A DNA stretch of 64,000 bases from Schistosoma haematobium (Eukaryota > Platyhelminthes > Trematoda > Strigeidida > Schistosomatidae): NCBI RefSeq assembly GCF_000699445.3, contig NC_067200.1:11263450-11327449 (forward strand), given 5' to 3'. The position numbers and the translations under genes were made by a program. The notes under the pieces are model-generated. The model saw only the letters and a list, made by a program, of their open reading frames with translations, ran no database searches and was not told where the DNA came from. Positions 22,849 through 36,100 of this stretch are shown here, piece after piece (within the stretch, counting starts at the first letter, position 1; each line of letters opens with the position of its first letter).

Positions 22849-25800
22849 TTATCCTGTAGCTGAAACTGTCAACATCCTTGATTGGCTAATCGGATGTGCC
22901 CAGCGAACCGTTTTAGTCATTTGTAAAGATTTATCGTTTTTGCATTTCGATTCCGTAATGGATTTGTCAGTTAAACGATCTAACAACACGTATGGTGGTT
23001 CATGATCTAGATAAGCCGGCTTTAGCCTATCAATACTTACTGTGTCGATGTTTCCATGTTTTTCTATCACGAAATATTTAGATTTTCTTGAGACGACTTT
23101 GAAAGGACCTTCAAATGGAGGGCTAAGTGGTGCTTTTATTTTGTCACATCTTATCCAGACGTGCGTGCAATTGCTTAGGTCTTTAGGTACATATACGGCA
23201 CGCGATTGTTCGCGAGTATTAATTGGCTTAAGTTTGGACATATGGTCCCGTAGTTGATCTACGTAGTTTCCTAAATTAAGTTTTTGACTGTTAGTATTGG
23301 GGTTAATAAATTCACCTGGTAGTCTCAGAGTTGTTTCGAAAACCAGTTCCGCAGCTGAACACTGTGCGTCAGTTTTGACAGATGTTCGTATTCCCAACAT
23401 AACTAATGGTAGGAATTCTGTCCACTGATTGGGGTTTGAGTGAGATATAAGGGCGGTTTTTAGCTGACGGTGAAAACGTTCTACCATCCCATTAGCCTGA
23501 GGATGATATTCAGTGCAGCGTATCCTATTGGAGCCTAGAAGTTTAGCCAAGTTATTAAATAGTTCGGATTCGAATTGCGCTCCTCTATCCGTCGTTATTG
23601 TTATGGGTGTACCAAAAATGGTTACCCAGTTCTGCATGAAAACTTTGGCTACTGTTTCCGCTGTGATGTCCGCTATCGGGATGGCTATAGGGAATCTGGT
23701 AAATCGATCTATGCATGTAAAAAGATAATTAAAACCGTTTGAACGAGGTAAAGGACCTACCAAGTCGATATGCACATGGGCAAAACGTGCATCTGGTTGC
23801 GAGAAAACACCTATGGGTGAATTTGTGTGACGATTAATCTTTGATTGTTGACATGCTGAACACTCTCTAACCCATTTGTGTACATCCTTCTGTAAATTCG
23901 GCCATATATATCTGGCATTGATTAGTTTTGTTGAAGCTTTCGCGCCAGGATGAGACAAAGAATGAAAGTTATTATATATCAACTTTCGCATATTTTTGGG
24001 AACGAAAGGTCGCGGCATTGCCTTGGTCGTGTCACAATAAATTAGAATACCATCGATAGGTGATGGGAATTGTTTTAAATTAAGACTTGAATTGTTTGTT
24101 TTAAGTAGGTTTTGCAATTCTAGGTCCTGCTCTTGTTCGTGTCTTAACGTCTCGAAGTCTACTGTAGACTGCTGTAGCACGTTCATTTCTAGTCTGGATA
24201 AAGCATCTGCCGCCTGATTGTCCTGACCTTTGACATGTCGGATATCGCTTGTGAACTGTGATATATAGTCAAGGTGTCGGACTTCTCGAGGTGAGTATTT
24301 ATCGGCTCTCGCTTTTAAAGCATTCGTCAGAGGTTTGTGATCCGTAAAGACTATAAATTCCCTACCTTCTAACATGTGTCGGAAGTGTTTAATGGTCAGG
24401 TAGATTGCAAGAAGTTCTCGCCCGAAGGTAGAATACCTTGTTTCGGCTGGAGCGAGTCTTTTCGAGAAGAAAGCAATTGGTTTCCAGGCGTTTTTAACCA
24501 GTTGGTTAAGGGTACCGCCTACTGCTTTATCTGAAGCATCCACCATCAAAGCAAGTGGGGAAAGAGAATTCGGATATATCAACGTAGTTGCTTGAGCCAG
24601 TTTATCTTTAAGCTGTTTAATAGCTTCGATGGCGTCAGAAGACAGTTTGAATTCTTTTGGTTTTCCTTTAAGTGAATCTGTCAAAGGTTGCATTAATTGT
24701 GCACAACCTGGTATGAATCTGCGATAAAAGTTAATTAGGCCTAGAAAACTTCTCAGTTGTGTTAGAGAACTAGGTACGGGGTATTGTTTGATAGTATCCA
24801 CTTCTTTTTTTATAGGTTTAATCCCTTCTGGGCTTATTGTGTGACCGAGAAATTCTAGAGTTTGAACACCGAAAACACACTTACTTTGATGTATGTTTAT
24901 TCCATGTTCATCCAGTCTTTTCAACACTGCTTGTACATGCTGTTCGTGTGATTGCAAATCGGGGCTGGCAATTAACAAGTCGTCTATATACCCCTGCGCA
25001 AATGGCATATCTCGAAGTAGGTTATCTATGAATCTTTGAAATGTCTGTGCCGCATTTCTCAGGCCGAATGGCATGCGTACAAACTCGAATAAGCCAAAGG
25101 GTGTAGTAATAGCTGTCTTGGGAATATCTTCATCAGCCACCGGGATATTGTGATATGCCCTGACTAAGTCAATTTTAGTGAATATGTTCATACCCTGTAA
25201 ACCGTTGGTGAAATCTTGGATATGAGGTATTGGGTACCTATCTGGTACGGTTTGACGGTTTAGGGCTCTGTAATCCCCGCACGGTCGCCAGTCACCTTCA
25301 TTCTTCTTTGGGACCATATGCAAAGGGGATGCCCATTGACTATCAGAGGGACGGATAATACCCAATTGTAGCATATAATCAAACTCGGCCCTAGCGATTT
25401 TGAGCTTATCTGGTGCTAGTCTCCTGGGTTTTGCAAACACCGGTGCACCTTCGGTTTTGATAGTGTGACTCACTTTTAGTTTGTCTTTAGAAGGCTGTGG
25501 GTTTGGTTTAGTTAAGTTTGGAAATTCCGCGAGTATATCTTGGAATTTCGCTGTTGTTACTCGGGGAGTTTGAATCAAGTTAAGAGAGCTGATGTGACTT
25601 CCTTTGCCTTTTGTGTAATACGAAGTTTCTTTTAGTGTTAGTCGCCGTTTCTTGGTGTCAACTAGAAATTCGTATCTCTCTAGAAAGTCCATCCCCAGTA
25701 TTGCCAGATCTAAGTCGGCTACCGTGAAAACCCAAGGGAATTGCCTCCTGAACCCCAAATCTAGGGTTAATGTTTTCTGCCCAAATGTCGCGATTTTAGT

Positions 25801-25935
25801 TTTATTTGCAGCTTGAAGTGTAATTGATGATGTTTCTCGACTAATCTCAGTTTTATGTTGAGGGATGATGCTAAGAGCAGCGCCAGTATCCACCAAGAAA
25901 TTCAAGCCCGAGTTTCTGTCTCTAACATAAAACAA
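22849..25935 (-). CDS. pol: Gypsy Pol polyprotein: protease, reverse transcriptase, RNase H, integrase
   Basis: An open frame of over 1000 codons. Retropepsin: LVDTGAALS at residues ~14-22. Reverse transcriptase: YIDD active site in [11 protein letters not shown], ~residue 320. RNase [12 protein letters not shown] and TDHKPLTN, ~470-545. Integrase: an HHCC zinc site (H..H...ECSACQQ, ~655-700) and a DDE core ([25 protein letters not shown], ~735-835). The frame has no Met near its true start: the first listed codon is TTG, and the frame runs upstream to the gag end in the -1 phase. Pol is therefore best explained as a Gag-Pol frameshift product, not as independently initiated. All catalytic residues examined are present. 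Confidence 0.93.
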   Translation of the reverse strand: MFYVRDRNSGLNFLVDTGAALSIIPQHKTEISRETSSITLQAANKTKIATFGQKTLTLDLGFRRQFPWVFTVADLDLAILGMDFLERYEFLVDTKKRRLTLKETSYYTKGKGSHISSLNLIQTPRVTTAKFQDILAEFPNLTKPNPQPSKDKLKVSHTIKTEGAPVFAKPRRLAPDKLKIARAEFDYMLQLGIIRPSDSQWASPLHMVPKKNEGDWRPCGDYRALNRQTVPDRYPIPHIQDFTNGLQGMNIFTKIDLVRAYHNIPVADEDIPKTAITTPFGLFEFVRMPFGLRNAAQTFQRFIDNLLRDMPFAQGYIDDLLIASPDLQSHEQHVQAVLKRLDEHGINIHQSKCVFGVQTLEFLGHTISPEGIKPIKKEVDTIKQYPVPSSLTQLRSFLGLINFYRRFIPGCAQLMQPLTDSLKGKPKEFKLSSDAIEAIKQLKDKLAQATTLIYPNSLSPLALMVDASDKAVGGTLNQLVKNAWKPIAFFSKRLAPAETRYSTFGRELLAIYLTIKHFRHMLEGREFIVFTDHKPLTNALKARADKYSPREVRHLDYISQFTSDIRHVKGQDNQAADALSRLEMNVLQQSTVDFETLRHEQEQDLELQNLLKTNNSSLNLKQFPSPIDGILIYCDTTKAMPRPFVPKNMRKLIYNNFHSLSHPGAKASTKLINARYIWPNLQKDVHKWVRECSACQQSKINRHTNSPIGVFSQPDARFAHVHIDLVGPLPRSNGFNYLFTCIDRFTRFPIAIPIADITAETVAKVFMQNWVTIFGTPITITTDRGAQFESELFNNLAKLLGSNRIRCTEYHPQANGMVERFHRQLKTALISHSNPNQWTEFLPLVMLGIRTSVKTDAQCSAAELVFETTLRLPGEFINPNTNSQKLNLGNYVDQLRDHMSKLKPINTREQSRAVYVPKDLSNCTHVWIRCDKIKAPLSPPFEGPFKVVSRKSKYFVIEKHGNIDTVSIDRLKPAYLDHEPPYVLLDRLTDKSITESKCKNDKSLQMTKTVRWAHPISQSRMLTVSATG

Positions 25936-25950
25936 GCGACTGTTTAGGCG

Positions 25951-25995
25951 CCCCTCCTCAGTCGTCGCGACCTGGGGAGGGGTTACTCGTTTCCC
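25951..25995 (-). promoter_or_regulatory. -1 ribosomal frameshift signal at gag/pol
   Basis: On the - strand the heptamer G_GGA_AAC (25995-25989) is in the gag frame, one codon before the TAA stop (25985-25983). After 6 nt a perfect 7-bp stem follows: CCCCTCC (25982-25976) pairing with GGAGGGG (25957-25951), with an 18-nt loop. A -1 slip yields exactly the pol frame. The heptamer is a known efficient slippery site in other retroelements; its use here is inferred. Confidence 0.8.
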
Positions 25996-26828
25996 GCTGT
26001 CTTAGAATTATGCTTAGGCCAGGCGCATGGTTGCATGCACTTGGTTGAGTTGACACCAAACTTCCAGTGGTACCAACAAAACTGCCCAGATTGTCTGGAC
26101 ATTTGTGACCTGTTTTGTGACTTGGATCGTGGTCGTTGTGGTGACCTGCTCCTGTTTCTATGACCCATTTGCATTCTGGTGACAGCCTCAGTGAGACTCT
26201 TAACACTCGCAATGAGTCCTTCTATGACGGGGTCTTTTGCTGATTCTACTTTTTGTGTGTGATTTATTGTGCCTGATCCAGTTGGAGGACCTCTTTCCAT
26301 TATTCTGTCGGCTATACGCGCTAAATGAGATAATGAGGTTTCAGGATCCTGTGCATCCAAACAGTGTTGGACGTAGCATGGGAGAGCTTGTATCCATCCT
26401 TGTTTTAGGACTGCTTCACCCACTGTGTTATCACCCACTAAGACTTGGAGGTGACGTAAAAACTGTGACGGCGACCTATCACCTAATGTTTCGCCTTGGA
26501 AAAGTCTTTGGATTCTTTGACTGTCTGATAATGATAAACGGTTCATTATGTCTCGTCTAAAGATGGTGTATGGCTGTGATGATGGTGGACTTAAAATCAA
26601 GTCACGGACTTCTTTGGCAACTGAAGGAGGAAGGATAGAACACAAGTCTCTATAGCGAATCCCTTCAGATTTGATATTGTGTCTCGTGAAATAATGCTCT
26701 AGTTGAGCAAGCCACAACTCAGGATCACTACGATCAAATTCTGGAAGTCGGGATTTCGTAGTCATAACAGTGTCTATCTCCACTGGTGACAAATCCTCCA
26801 GATTATGGGTTTCTATTGAGTCTGACAT
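25983..26828 (-). CDS. gag: Gypsy Gag with CHCC zinc knuckle
   Basis: 281 residues starting at ATG ([13 protein letters not shown]). The protein forms the intracellular retrotransposon particle. The middle region ([19 protein letters not shown] and LRHLQVL) resembles the CsRn1-type Gag core. Residues ~220-250 are basic (Arg/Ser/Gln). The C-terminus carries C-W-Y-H...C-M-Q-P-C, a CHCC arrangement, followed by a short basic end and TAA. No internal stops. The end overlaps the frameshift signal, linking it to pol. Confidence 0.9.
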   Translation of the reverse strand: MSDSIETHNLEDLSPVEIDTVMTTKSRLPEFDRSDPELWLAQLEHYFTRHNIKSEGIRYRDLCSILPPSVAKEVRDLILSPPSSQPYTIFRRDIMNRLSLSDSQRIQRLFQGETLGDRSPSQFLRHLQVLVGDNTVGEAVLKQGWIQALPCYVQHCLDAQDPETSLSHLARIADRIMERGPPTGSGTINHTQKVESAKDPVIEGLIASVKSLTEAVTRMQMGHRNRSRSPQRPRSKSQNRSQMSRQSGQFCWYHWKFGVNSTKCMQPCAWPKHNSKTAGNE

Positions 26829-27013
26829 GAGGTATGTGACAAATATAGCAATAAAATTAGCACAAAAAGTGGTTACTATAACACGAATAACTTAAGATAA
26901 TACGGAATAAACTAGTTATATACTCAAATTAGTTTACGGATAATCAGGTCTACTTTTACGATTAAGTAAAAAAATGTTAATAACAGAAATGAGGTTAAAT
27001 TTGTGTTCAAAAA

Positions 27014-27023
27014 GGGCTCACCA
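27014..27023 (-). promoter_or_regulatory. Primer-binding site
   Basis: TGGTGAGCCC on the - strand starts one base after the 5' LTR. The leading TGG complements a tRNA 3' CCA end. The primer tRNA was not identified. Confidence 0.65.
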
Positions 27024-27024
27024 A

Positions 27025-27286
27025 TTTCGTGCCTTAAGGTAACCCTCGTGCTATTGATAGAAGAAACCAGAGAAGTAGTGAATATGTCTTTATTTCGATC
27101 TTCGCGCAGTCACAGTGGAGCGTGGGATTATCTGTTCAGACAAACAAAGGCTCTCAACATTCAAGATAATAGGGAATATAACGCTTATAAAAAATAAGGA
27201 AGTAAATGAATACTTGAACAATACTGTTTTGGCATAAGCTTGGTTGTTTGGGGTCAACTCTTAACCAACCAACCGGAGCTGTTACA
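27025..27286 (-). repeat. 5' LTR of the gypsy element
   Basis: A 262-bp direct repeat of 20418-20679. It should hold the promoter and polyadenylation signals. A CTTATTTTTTATAAG-like AT-rich stretch occurs mid-LTR near 27183-27197. Confidence 0.85.
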
Positions 27287-27290
27287 CACT
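27287..27290. repeat. Target-site duplication, right copy (CACT)
   Basis: It matches 20414-20417 and fixes the outer edge of the 5' LTR. Confidence 0.75.
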
Positions 27291-27384
27291 AACGCTACTT
27301 AGGCCGATGGTTATATGCGAGAGCAACCTGTGTGTATATTTTGATAACAATCATAGATACGACCTACCTAGAGTCAGATTCCGA

Positions 27385-29080
27385 GCCACTTAAACTCTAG
27401 AGGGTAGATGAAGAGCAAGAGTTATTCAAACAAGTGAAGAAGAGCATTAAAGCCGACAAGTAAATATACGTGGAAGAACCAGCAACGATGGTGGAAAAAG
27501 CTGCAAGAGAGACAAATATGAAACAACTATATGATACAACGAGGAAACTAGCAGGGAAACATAGTAAACCATAGAGACCGGTCAATGACTAAGAAGGCAG
27601 GCCAATCACTCAAATTCAGGAACAGAGGGACAGAGTACTTTGGGGAACTCCTGAATGAACCAGCCCTACTGAATCCACTGGACATTGAGGCCGCACACAC
27701 AGACCTTCTTGTAGCTGTCACTTCAGCGACGATCAAAGAGACCAGGACGGTCATCAGTCAGATCAAGAGCAAGAAAGCAGCAGGACCTGAAAATATATAT
27801 CAGCCGAAGTATTGAAGTCAGATACTGAAATAATAGTAAACATGCTTCACGTTCTGTTCAAGAAGATTTGGGAGGAGGAACAAGTGTAGATGGACTGGAA
27901 TGAAGGACGCCCCATCAAGACACCAAAGAAAGAACATCTGAGCAAGTGTGAGAACTACAGAGACATCACACTGCTGTCAGTTCCTGGAAAAGTTTTCAAC
28001 AGACTGTCGCTGAAATGGATTAAAGACGCAGTAGGCGCCTAATTTCGAAATCAACAGGTCGGATTCCATAAGCATCGGTTGTGTGAAGACTAAATTGCGG
28101 CACTACGGAGCATCGTTGAGCAATCAATCGAATGTAACTCGTCACTATACATCAACTTCCTTGACTATGAGAAGGGGTTTGATAGTATGGATAGAAGAAT
28201 ATTTTGGTAACAAGTGACAGCTCAGAATCATTGAGACACTTTAAACTTCGCAGATGACCTGACCCTCCTATCCCATACACACGAACAAATGCAGATGAAG
28301 AAAACTAGTGTAGCAGCAGCCTCGACTGCCTCAGTGTGCCTCAGCATACACAAATGAAAAAAGCAGGATCCTCAAATACAACACGGAGATCAACAATCCA
28401 ATCACACTTGATGGTGAAAATCTGGAAGGTGTGGAATCTTTCACGTACATGGGAAGTATAATCGATGAACAAGAACGATAGGACGCAGACGTAAAGGCGA
28501 GGATTGGCAAAGCAAGCGCCGCATTCATACAATCTAAGAACATATGGCACTCAAAACAACTGCCAACCACTATCAAATTCAGAATCCTCAATACAAACGT
28601 CGAGGCAGTTCTACTGTACGGAGCTGAAATTTGGAGAACTGCTACAACCATCATCAATAAGATGCAAATATTTATAAATAGTTGTCTATGCAAGATACTC
28701 AACATCCATTGGCTGGATACCATCAGCGAAAGCTTCGAGCTGAAGAGGAAATTAGGGAAAGACGTTGAAGATGGATGGGATATACACCGTGATAAGTATC
28801 AAAATGCATCACGAGTCAAGTCCTTACTTGGAATCCTGAAAGGAAGCGAAAAAGAGGAAAGCCAAGGAACACATTACGTCGGGAAATAAAAGCAGATATG
28901 AAAAGGACGAAACAACTGGAAAGAGCTGGAAAGGATTACCCAGGACAGTGTTGGTGAATGTCCTATGCTCTTCCACGAGGAGTATCAGGCGTAAGGACTT
29001 AATTAAAGTTGCCAGTAAGTCTGCCGTCACTTCCCGCCGAGCTCCAACGTAATAGGAGTCAAGTTGCACCAGAGATATCG
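27385..29080 (+). mobile_element. LINE relic (family B) with internally deleted reverse transcriptase
   Basis: Frames broken by stops still read as a LINE: a linker (RVDEEQELFKQVKKSIKADK near 27400), the RT start (CENYRDITLLSVPGKVFNR near 27950), the catalytic box FADDLTLLSHTHEQMQ (~28240-28290) and a C-terminal Arg/Lys-rich part ([20 protein letters not shown] near 28840-28900). The region normally between 'DRRxxW' and 'FADD' is missing near 28205-28235. It is defective and belongs to the same general type as the endonuclease fragment at 16.9 kb. Confidence 0.8.
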
Positions 29081-29500
29081 ATCACACCCATACCTTTCCG
29101 TCAGATGCTTTTTAATAATCACTTCCAATTCATTGAAAGTGACTATAGTATCTGAAAAGTTTGGTCTCGTTTATCTGGATTCTTTTCTTTGTTGTTGGTT
29201 CATGTTCAGGCTTCACTGAATTTATTTTGTTGCTCTCATAGCTGTTTTTCAAAAAAGACTTGATAGTCATTACTAAAGTAATCATTTTCTCTGAGATATC
29301 TTAGCACATATCAAGACTAGGTCCCAGGCTAAACTGATTCGTATTACAATCGGACAACAAAGGAGCTTTCGGAGACACATTATTCACTACTGTTTTAAAC
29401 TTCTCTTCAAATTCGAGGGGTTTGCTTGTTCGGCATGCTATAAACAATAGTTAGGTACTAATTTTACCAGTAATAAACAATTTGAGGCTGAAAGCTTAAA

Positions 29501-29548
29501 TTCAGTTATTTCCTTTACGCATTACTTGACACTGGCGCTAATTTATGA
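29501..29548 (+). pseudogene. Retropepsin-like relic
   Basis: One short frame reads FSYFLYALLDTGANL followed by a stop. LLDTGAN is the active-site signature of LTR-retrotransposon proteases. No RT or LTR was recognised beside it, so this is a small remnant or chance. Confidence 0.35.
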
Positions 29549-30106
29549 GGTTTAATATCTGGTTTATCAGTAGGTATATGCTTTATAAAACACATGAAAT
29601 TCACCATAAGATGTCTACAAGTTGCTCTTATATTGAAAATGTTCACAGGTTGGACGATGCGGTCTCACTGTCTGACAAGTCGTTTTGATTGATATGTTTA
29701 TTCATAAAATTTCGGGTAATATTGACGGTCGCTATTATCCTGCAAAGTAGTATAATATCGTCTCAATAGTTAATCAGGTGTTTTGTTTTATCTGATTTCA
29801 TAGAGTTTGTTACACATTAGCGGCTTGATGCTCAAGGACATTCGGCCCATCTGATGATTTGGGCGTGTATCTTTAGTTCACATTCTGAAGTCATCTTCTC
29901 AACCTAGTATACAAGGTCTGTCAACATGAAAGTGATTGTTAAACGATTTTATGTGAGTGTTACAGCTCACCTTTCACCTTATTATTTTACTTTCAGTGTC
30001 TTGTCAAATACACCTGTCGGTTCGCGTACAACTGTTAATTCATTCTAATACTAACCAACTGTCATAAAGTTCCTTTGTTTATTGGTTCTAAATCAGTCTG
30101 TCATCA
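29549..30106. other. Upstream region of USP5
   Basis: AT-rich, no open frame. A TTCTAAATCAG string ends at 30096, ten bases before the USP5 ATG, and could be a splice acceptor for a 5' UTR exon or a spliced leader. No core promoter motif is convincing. Confidence 0.4.
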
Positions 30107-33100
30107 ATGTCAGAATCGATTTTTGAGGATTTATCTGCCCAAGTCAGGGTTCCTGGTGATGGAGAAAAAGTTTTCAAGGATGAATGTCCTTTTTCGTTTG
30201 AGACACCTGAGACAGAAAAAGGAATATACATATGCATGCGACACTTCGTTGCAATTGGCTCTAAGATCCTTAGGCTTTACTATGAGAAGACTGGCTGTCG
30301 TGCTTTCCTAAGATACAAGATCGAAAAGCAATTCAAAGATAAGGGTATGTTTTTAATCTTTTGGTATTTCACTTACACCTTATTTCAAGATACAAAGTAA
30401 AAATCGTAATCTCAAGTTTTTGGGTGCAAGTATATGACCGCCTATCACAATTAGATCGTTTTCTCTAAAATTCCTGATTTTATAAAGTCATTTGTACTGT
30501 ATTTCTCAGGGTAGTTTACACAGTGAACGTTGTTGCTTATTTATTTGTTGGATTGTTCCACATTACCCATGCCTTAGCTGTTTTGAGGCTTGGGAGAGGA
30601 ATTTTGTTATGCTAACGATCGTCATTCAAAGAACCGTTGGTCTTTCATTATCCGGATTATATTATACTATCTCTATTTTTTCTTTTCATCCCTATGGTTA
30701 CTTACTGCGCTTTTTCATTTTGCATCTATTTTAACTTTAGCTTATAGTAACTAACAATATGGCCTCTGAAAAATATTTGCTTCTAACTTTAATATCCTTG
30801 AAACGCATTTGAATTTATTATCAATTTTTCGGGGCTTCTGATTAATTTGTAGACTACCTTAATCTTCTGTTTATAATCACTCCCTGAAATCCTTCACAAT
30901 CCTTTAAAAAACTATTAGCCAATTTTTTCAGACTAACGTATTATCTTTATCTCTCGAAAACCAATGTGGGTAAAACTAAGACGTCGTAGTCCTAAATAAC
31001 TTTATTCCGATCAACCTCAAGGCGCAAATTTATCGAGGTAACATTGTGTGCTAGTTGTATCAGCACTAATGATTTTACTGAATATTTAATTTATGTGCTA
31101 TAATTTTAAGCAGTTTATTTGCCTTTAACTCGATCATTCTTTTGTGTAGCTAATTTGAATGTATTTCTGTCGAAGATGATTAGAAATTGTTGCGAAGACT
31201 ACTCATCTACATATCCGTTTTACTGCATAATTAATTATCAGTAACAGTCGTCTCTTGTAGCTAACGATACGTATACTACATCCACACACCCTTGCACAAT
31301 AATTATGAAATTGTTTCCTATTGCATCTTTTAGACTCCAGTACCTTTATTTCTTGATTCCCTCACTATATCAGAGTGATTAGTGAGAATTGAGATTTTCA
31401 GTAACATTTTAGGTTGTTTGCCCTTCTTATAGTCAGTATCGCTTGATATCACTTATTTGGAAATTATGTCACAGGAAAATGTAATCTAATGAGTTGCATC
31501 ATCTTTGGTTTACGTGTCTAGATAAGAGGAAGGTTGATTACGAATATAGTGGTCTTGAGTGCTGTTAAAGGTATGAGGGAGGGTATCACTTCTCGGTTGC
31601 CCACACCGTAGAAGGGTTTTTCTGGAGGCACCTGATAAGGAAATTAGAATAGAGGTAGTCTTAGAGACCTGAGAGCGTGACCATTGTGCTCAAGAGACAA
31701 CTGCTCGAGGCCGTTTACACGACCTTTCTGTGAGTAATTTTCATGTCCGCTCCATACTTATTGAGACCTTGCCGCCGGAGACGGATATCCGTGGGATGGT
31801 TCGAGGTGTGTATTTTTAGGGTCGACCATTTCTAACCCCACCCTTCCTTGTGGGAAGGCAGCATCACTGTTATGCTGGTTGTCTGAAGGAAACACCTTAC
31901 TGCTGTCACACATCTGTACAGTCAGCAGTACGATTTCCCCTTCAGACCTTGGGTTTGCTGCTTTTAGTCTTACCGTACTTCAATCGACCTATCTTGCATG
32001 GTAGAACCTTGATAAACGATTGTTCCAGCCAGTATAGCTCTATTGGATCATCACGATAGGTAAGCCCGACCGCCACGTCGAGGTAACAGCAACGGTTGGG
32101 ACATGGCTCAGAATCGATCGCAATCGCGTAGGTGTATACACTCTCTGTCTTCCTTTAAACTAAGAGATTAAAATAGATTCATATGCTTCATTCTACAAAC
32201 TAATTCTTCCTTCCTGTACTATGTCCTTATATGCAATCTTTTATATATTACCATCATTGAATTAACTACTTCTATGAATCCGGTGTTCGTCTTGCTGTGC
32301 TAATGAAGTGTGGCAACTTGGACCGATGCATACATGTACCTGTTCTTATGTCGTAGCTGACTTATTGACTGTCTAGATAAGAAACTTTTTTTGTGGTTAT
32401 GTAGGTGCTAGTGCTCAAGAACGCCCAACAAAACTCGCTATTGGAGTTTCTGGAGGTTTTGACTTTCCCCAAGATATGTATACAGTCACTGAACATTGGT
32501 CTCTAGTGCGTCTCCCGCAAGGCGATTCATTTGATATCCCGAATCCAGAACCCGGACAAGGACAATCTGATATATCTCATCTAGAGATTTTGGAACTTCC
32601 TAAACACCTAGCTATTTCAATCGCATCAATTCAACGTGCTGAGTCAGTATTACTGGCAGAAGAACGAGCTAATTCACTTAAAGCTTGGGAAGATGATAAT
32701 ATTTGTTTTATTTCGTCGTATGCAATGAATTTAGCACAAATAAATAATTCTGTTCGAATTCCCCCGTCGTAGGTTAACATTACTTATTCTGCTAGTTTAT
32801 ATATTGTTTTTAAATAAACAAATCGTCTTGCATCACTCTTTCATCAACTTGGATTACGAATTATATTCCTATATGCATTCACTGCGTCCAGTATATTTAT
32901 GGAACACTATCATCCTCTACCCTTCAACCGTTAACAGGATACATAGTTTTATTTTTATTTATTTATTTATTTGAACACAAATATTGGTACGAGGGGCACC
33001 AAATATATATGCGCCACACAAAACAATGAGAACAGGAAGAGAAAAAAAGGTAAGGAGCGCATAAAAAAGGATAATAACGATCACAGATTAGTGTAAGGTA

Positions 33101-36100
33101 GTGTAATAATAATAATAATAATAATGGGAGAAACGGAAAGGTACAACCAGAAGAATTTTTTCAGTTGAGGAAGATACAACCACAGCCGGATCGCCACTGG
33201 CTTCTATTCTGAGCCATATGTGATAACGTCTCTAGCCACTGTGTTGCATCATCTCTCGGACCCCATTCAGGGAGTCGTGAAGGACCAACACAAGACAGTC
33301 CTTTGCAGCTTTCTTTCATACCACGACACCGTGTTATACAGTGACCACCTCTCCGCTTTTTCCAACCAGTCCCAGAGTCGGCAAATTATGCGTGACGTGG
33401 AATTCGCTGGGACGACATTCGTAGAACATGTCCAAGCCACCGAAGTCGATGTTTCAAGATGGTGACACCAATTGCATTATCGTCTCTGTGCCCGAACACA
33501 CGATGCCGAACCTCTGCATTACTAACATGGTGTTGCCACTGGATGTCAGCAATCCTTCGGAGACAACGATGATCGAACACAGAGTCTTCTAACGTCCTCA
33601 ACTCGGAGAGGCCAGGTTTCACAAGCATAGAGCAAAACTGCTCTCACCGACGCGTTGTAGATCCGACCTTTTAAGGCCAGACTAACATCACGAAGGCGCC
33701 AAAGATCGCCCAGATTGGCATAAGCCGCTCTGGCTTTCACTATACGTGCATTGATCTCATCACTCACACCCCCACCAGCACTTATGCAGCTACCCAGATA
33801 CACGAACTTCTCGACTACTTCTATCTGCTCACCATCCAGGGTGAATACAGGATTAGAAACCTGCCAGTCTTGTAGAAGTACTTTGCACTTCGAAAGTGCA
33901 AAGCACATACCATACCTACGGACACTGATTGCCAACTGATTAAGTGCGGATTGCATGCCTTGGGCATTATCGCACAGTAAGACAATATCATCCGCATACT
34001 CAAGGTCGAGAAGTCTTTCTCCAGGCAACAGATCCGCACCGCCATTACTTACATCCATCAGAGCTGTTTCCAGAATGTCATCGATGGCAAAGTTGAAAAG
34101 GAATGGTGAGATTGGGCAACCCTGCCTAACCCCACTGCTCGAATGGAACAATGGAGAGAGATGGTTGTATGCCCTCACCCTGCCTGAAGTGTTTGTATAT
34201 AGGGCTTTTAGGATGTTAATAAACTTCTCAGGCACACCCTTCTTCAATAAACAATCCCAGAGAACAGTCCTATCCAACGAATCGAAGGCAGCCCTGATGT
34301 CAATTAGCACTACGATTGTTGGCCTTTGATAAGTATGGCGGTGTTCTAACATTTAGCGGAGGGTGAAGATATGATCAATACATCATCGACTGGAACGAAA
34401 ACTAGCCAGCCCTATCTGTTGTCCGATCTTCATTAATGTGCGAACGTTGAAGGCAGCCAGTTTGGATGGTGCACGTGGTTTCAGAGAAACTGCTTCAGTA
34501 TTCATATTTGGTGGTAGCACACAATTTTCAACCAGTTAGTGACTCGAAAACGTTTAGATAGAACCGATTTTCCACCATAGGCGAGCTGCTGTATAAATCG
34601 AAAAGTAATGATACACAGAGTGGGAATAAGAGAGAGTGAATAAGTGACGTAGTGAATAATAATAATATATGAATAATAATGTGAATCGTTTAACTGTTAA
34701 TCGAAGCAAGAATAGTATTTTCCATAAGTATCGTCATTTCATTCTATTTGTGTGTGTGCTGTGATACTGCCTGGGTGCCCAGACCGAAGCAGGTGGTTTT
34801 CTAAAGGGGTCACACCCCGAGCCTTTGACCTGAAGGTCTGACCCACAATGCAGTGGAGTTTCGTTTGGAGATGCAGTCCCATGGTAACCGGTAACCAACA
34901 ATTGGTTCGTACGCCATTTGTCGCTTTTCGTCCTCTCATTTCCGTAAACAGTACCCCTGGTGTGAGAAGGCAGTGAGTAGGACTTTCCTGGCAGGGGCTG
35001 TATACGCGTGGCCGTGTGAGAGAAATTCGAGAGGGAGGGCGGGCCCTCTCATCTCTCGACCATACCAGGGCATTCGGGGACGGATACATTGTAGTATGCC
35101 TAAATTACTGTATGTGACTTACTGTTCTCTTTCCGAGAGTTTTCTGTATATAGTATTTTGTGAAGTGTCTTATGAGGTGCCTCTGTTAAGTTTATATCTT
35201 AAGGTTTTGTTAAATGCACTTCAGTTAAGGGATCGTACTACTTTCAATCAAGCTTTTTTTAAGCCTTCAAATTTTGCTACACATTTTGTTGTAACAGAAT
35301 ATTAAAAAAACTGGTCATATTCGTTGGCGCTCAGCAAAATTCATTCTCCAGTGATGCCACTTGGGCAGGGGCTATTCTGTATGACTGAAGACTATTTCGG
35401 TCAACTAAGGAAACAATAGGATAAAATAACTGTCTTATGAAACTGAAAACCTAACATAAAAATACGTTCGGTTAAATTACCAGAATTCATGTTATTTCCT
35501 TTCAACTTGTCTTGATACCAACTGAATACAAAATTGATCTCACAAGGTGAATCACATAAAATACTGTATGACATGTTTCTGAGTTGAATAAAAGATGAAA
35601 ATTTTCCATTTATCAAAAACCCTAATAAAATTGCACGTTTAATTTTATTTCTCATCGAGATTTGTATAGCAAATTACTTGGATTAATTTGTAAATAATTT
35701 TTTAGTGGATGGAAATGTTACAAATGTGATTTGAGAGATAATCTGTGGATGAATCTTACTGACGGAACCATACTTTGTGGTCGAAAATTTTGGGATGGGT
35801 CTGGAGGAAATAATCACGCTTTGGAACATTATGAAAAGACCAAGTATCCGCTAGCTGTCAAACTTGGAACTATAACTCCCAAGGTACTATAATAACTTTT
35901 AAATGCATCAGCATATATCACACATTCGGGTGATGTGAGTCTTTAATAACAGCAGTTTTATGTAGTCCCTTAATCCATTACGTACAGTATTTATACATAC
36001 CCTAAAGTTTCATATAAAGGGTTTTATTTGTGTCATTCGTTTGTTAGTTCTGCTGGAGTAACACATCTAAATGTTTTATTCATAAACCCCACTTGTTAAT

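Larger units (their letters stand above)
20418..27286 (-). mobile_element. Ty3/gypsy LTR retrotransposon, CsRn1/Boudicca-like clade, near intact
   Basis: The 6.87-kb element is read right to left: 5' LTR (27286-27025), primer-binding site (27023-27014), gag (26828-25983), frameshift signal, pol (to 22849), ~2.2 kb of 3' non-coding DNA, polypurine tract, 3' LTR (20679-20418). By eye the two 262-bp LTRs differ at 8 positions (~97% identical), so insertion is fairly recent. Gag ends with a CHCC knuckle (C-x2-H-x9-C-x3-C) instead of the usual CCHC, which is diagnostic of the CsRn1 clade common in flukes. No internal stop interrupts gag or pol. No env-like frame is present. Confidence 0.9.
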
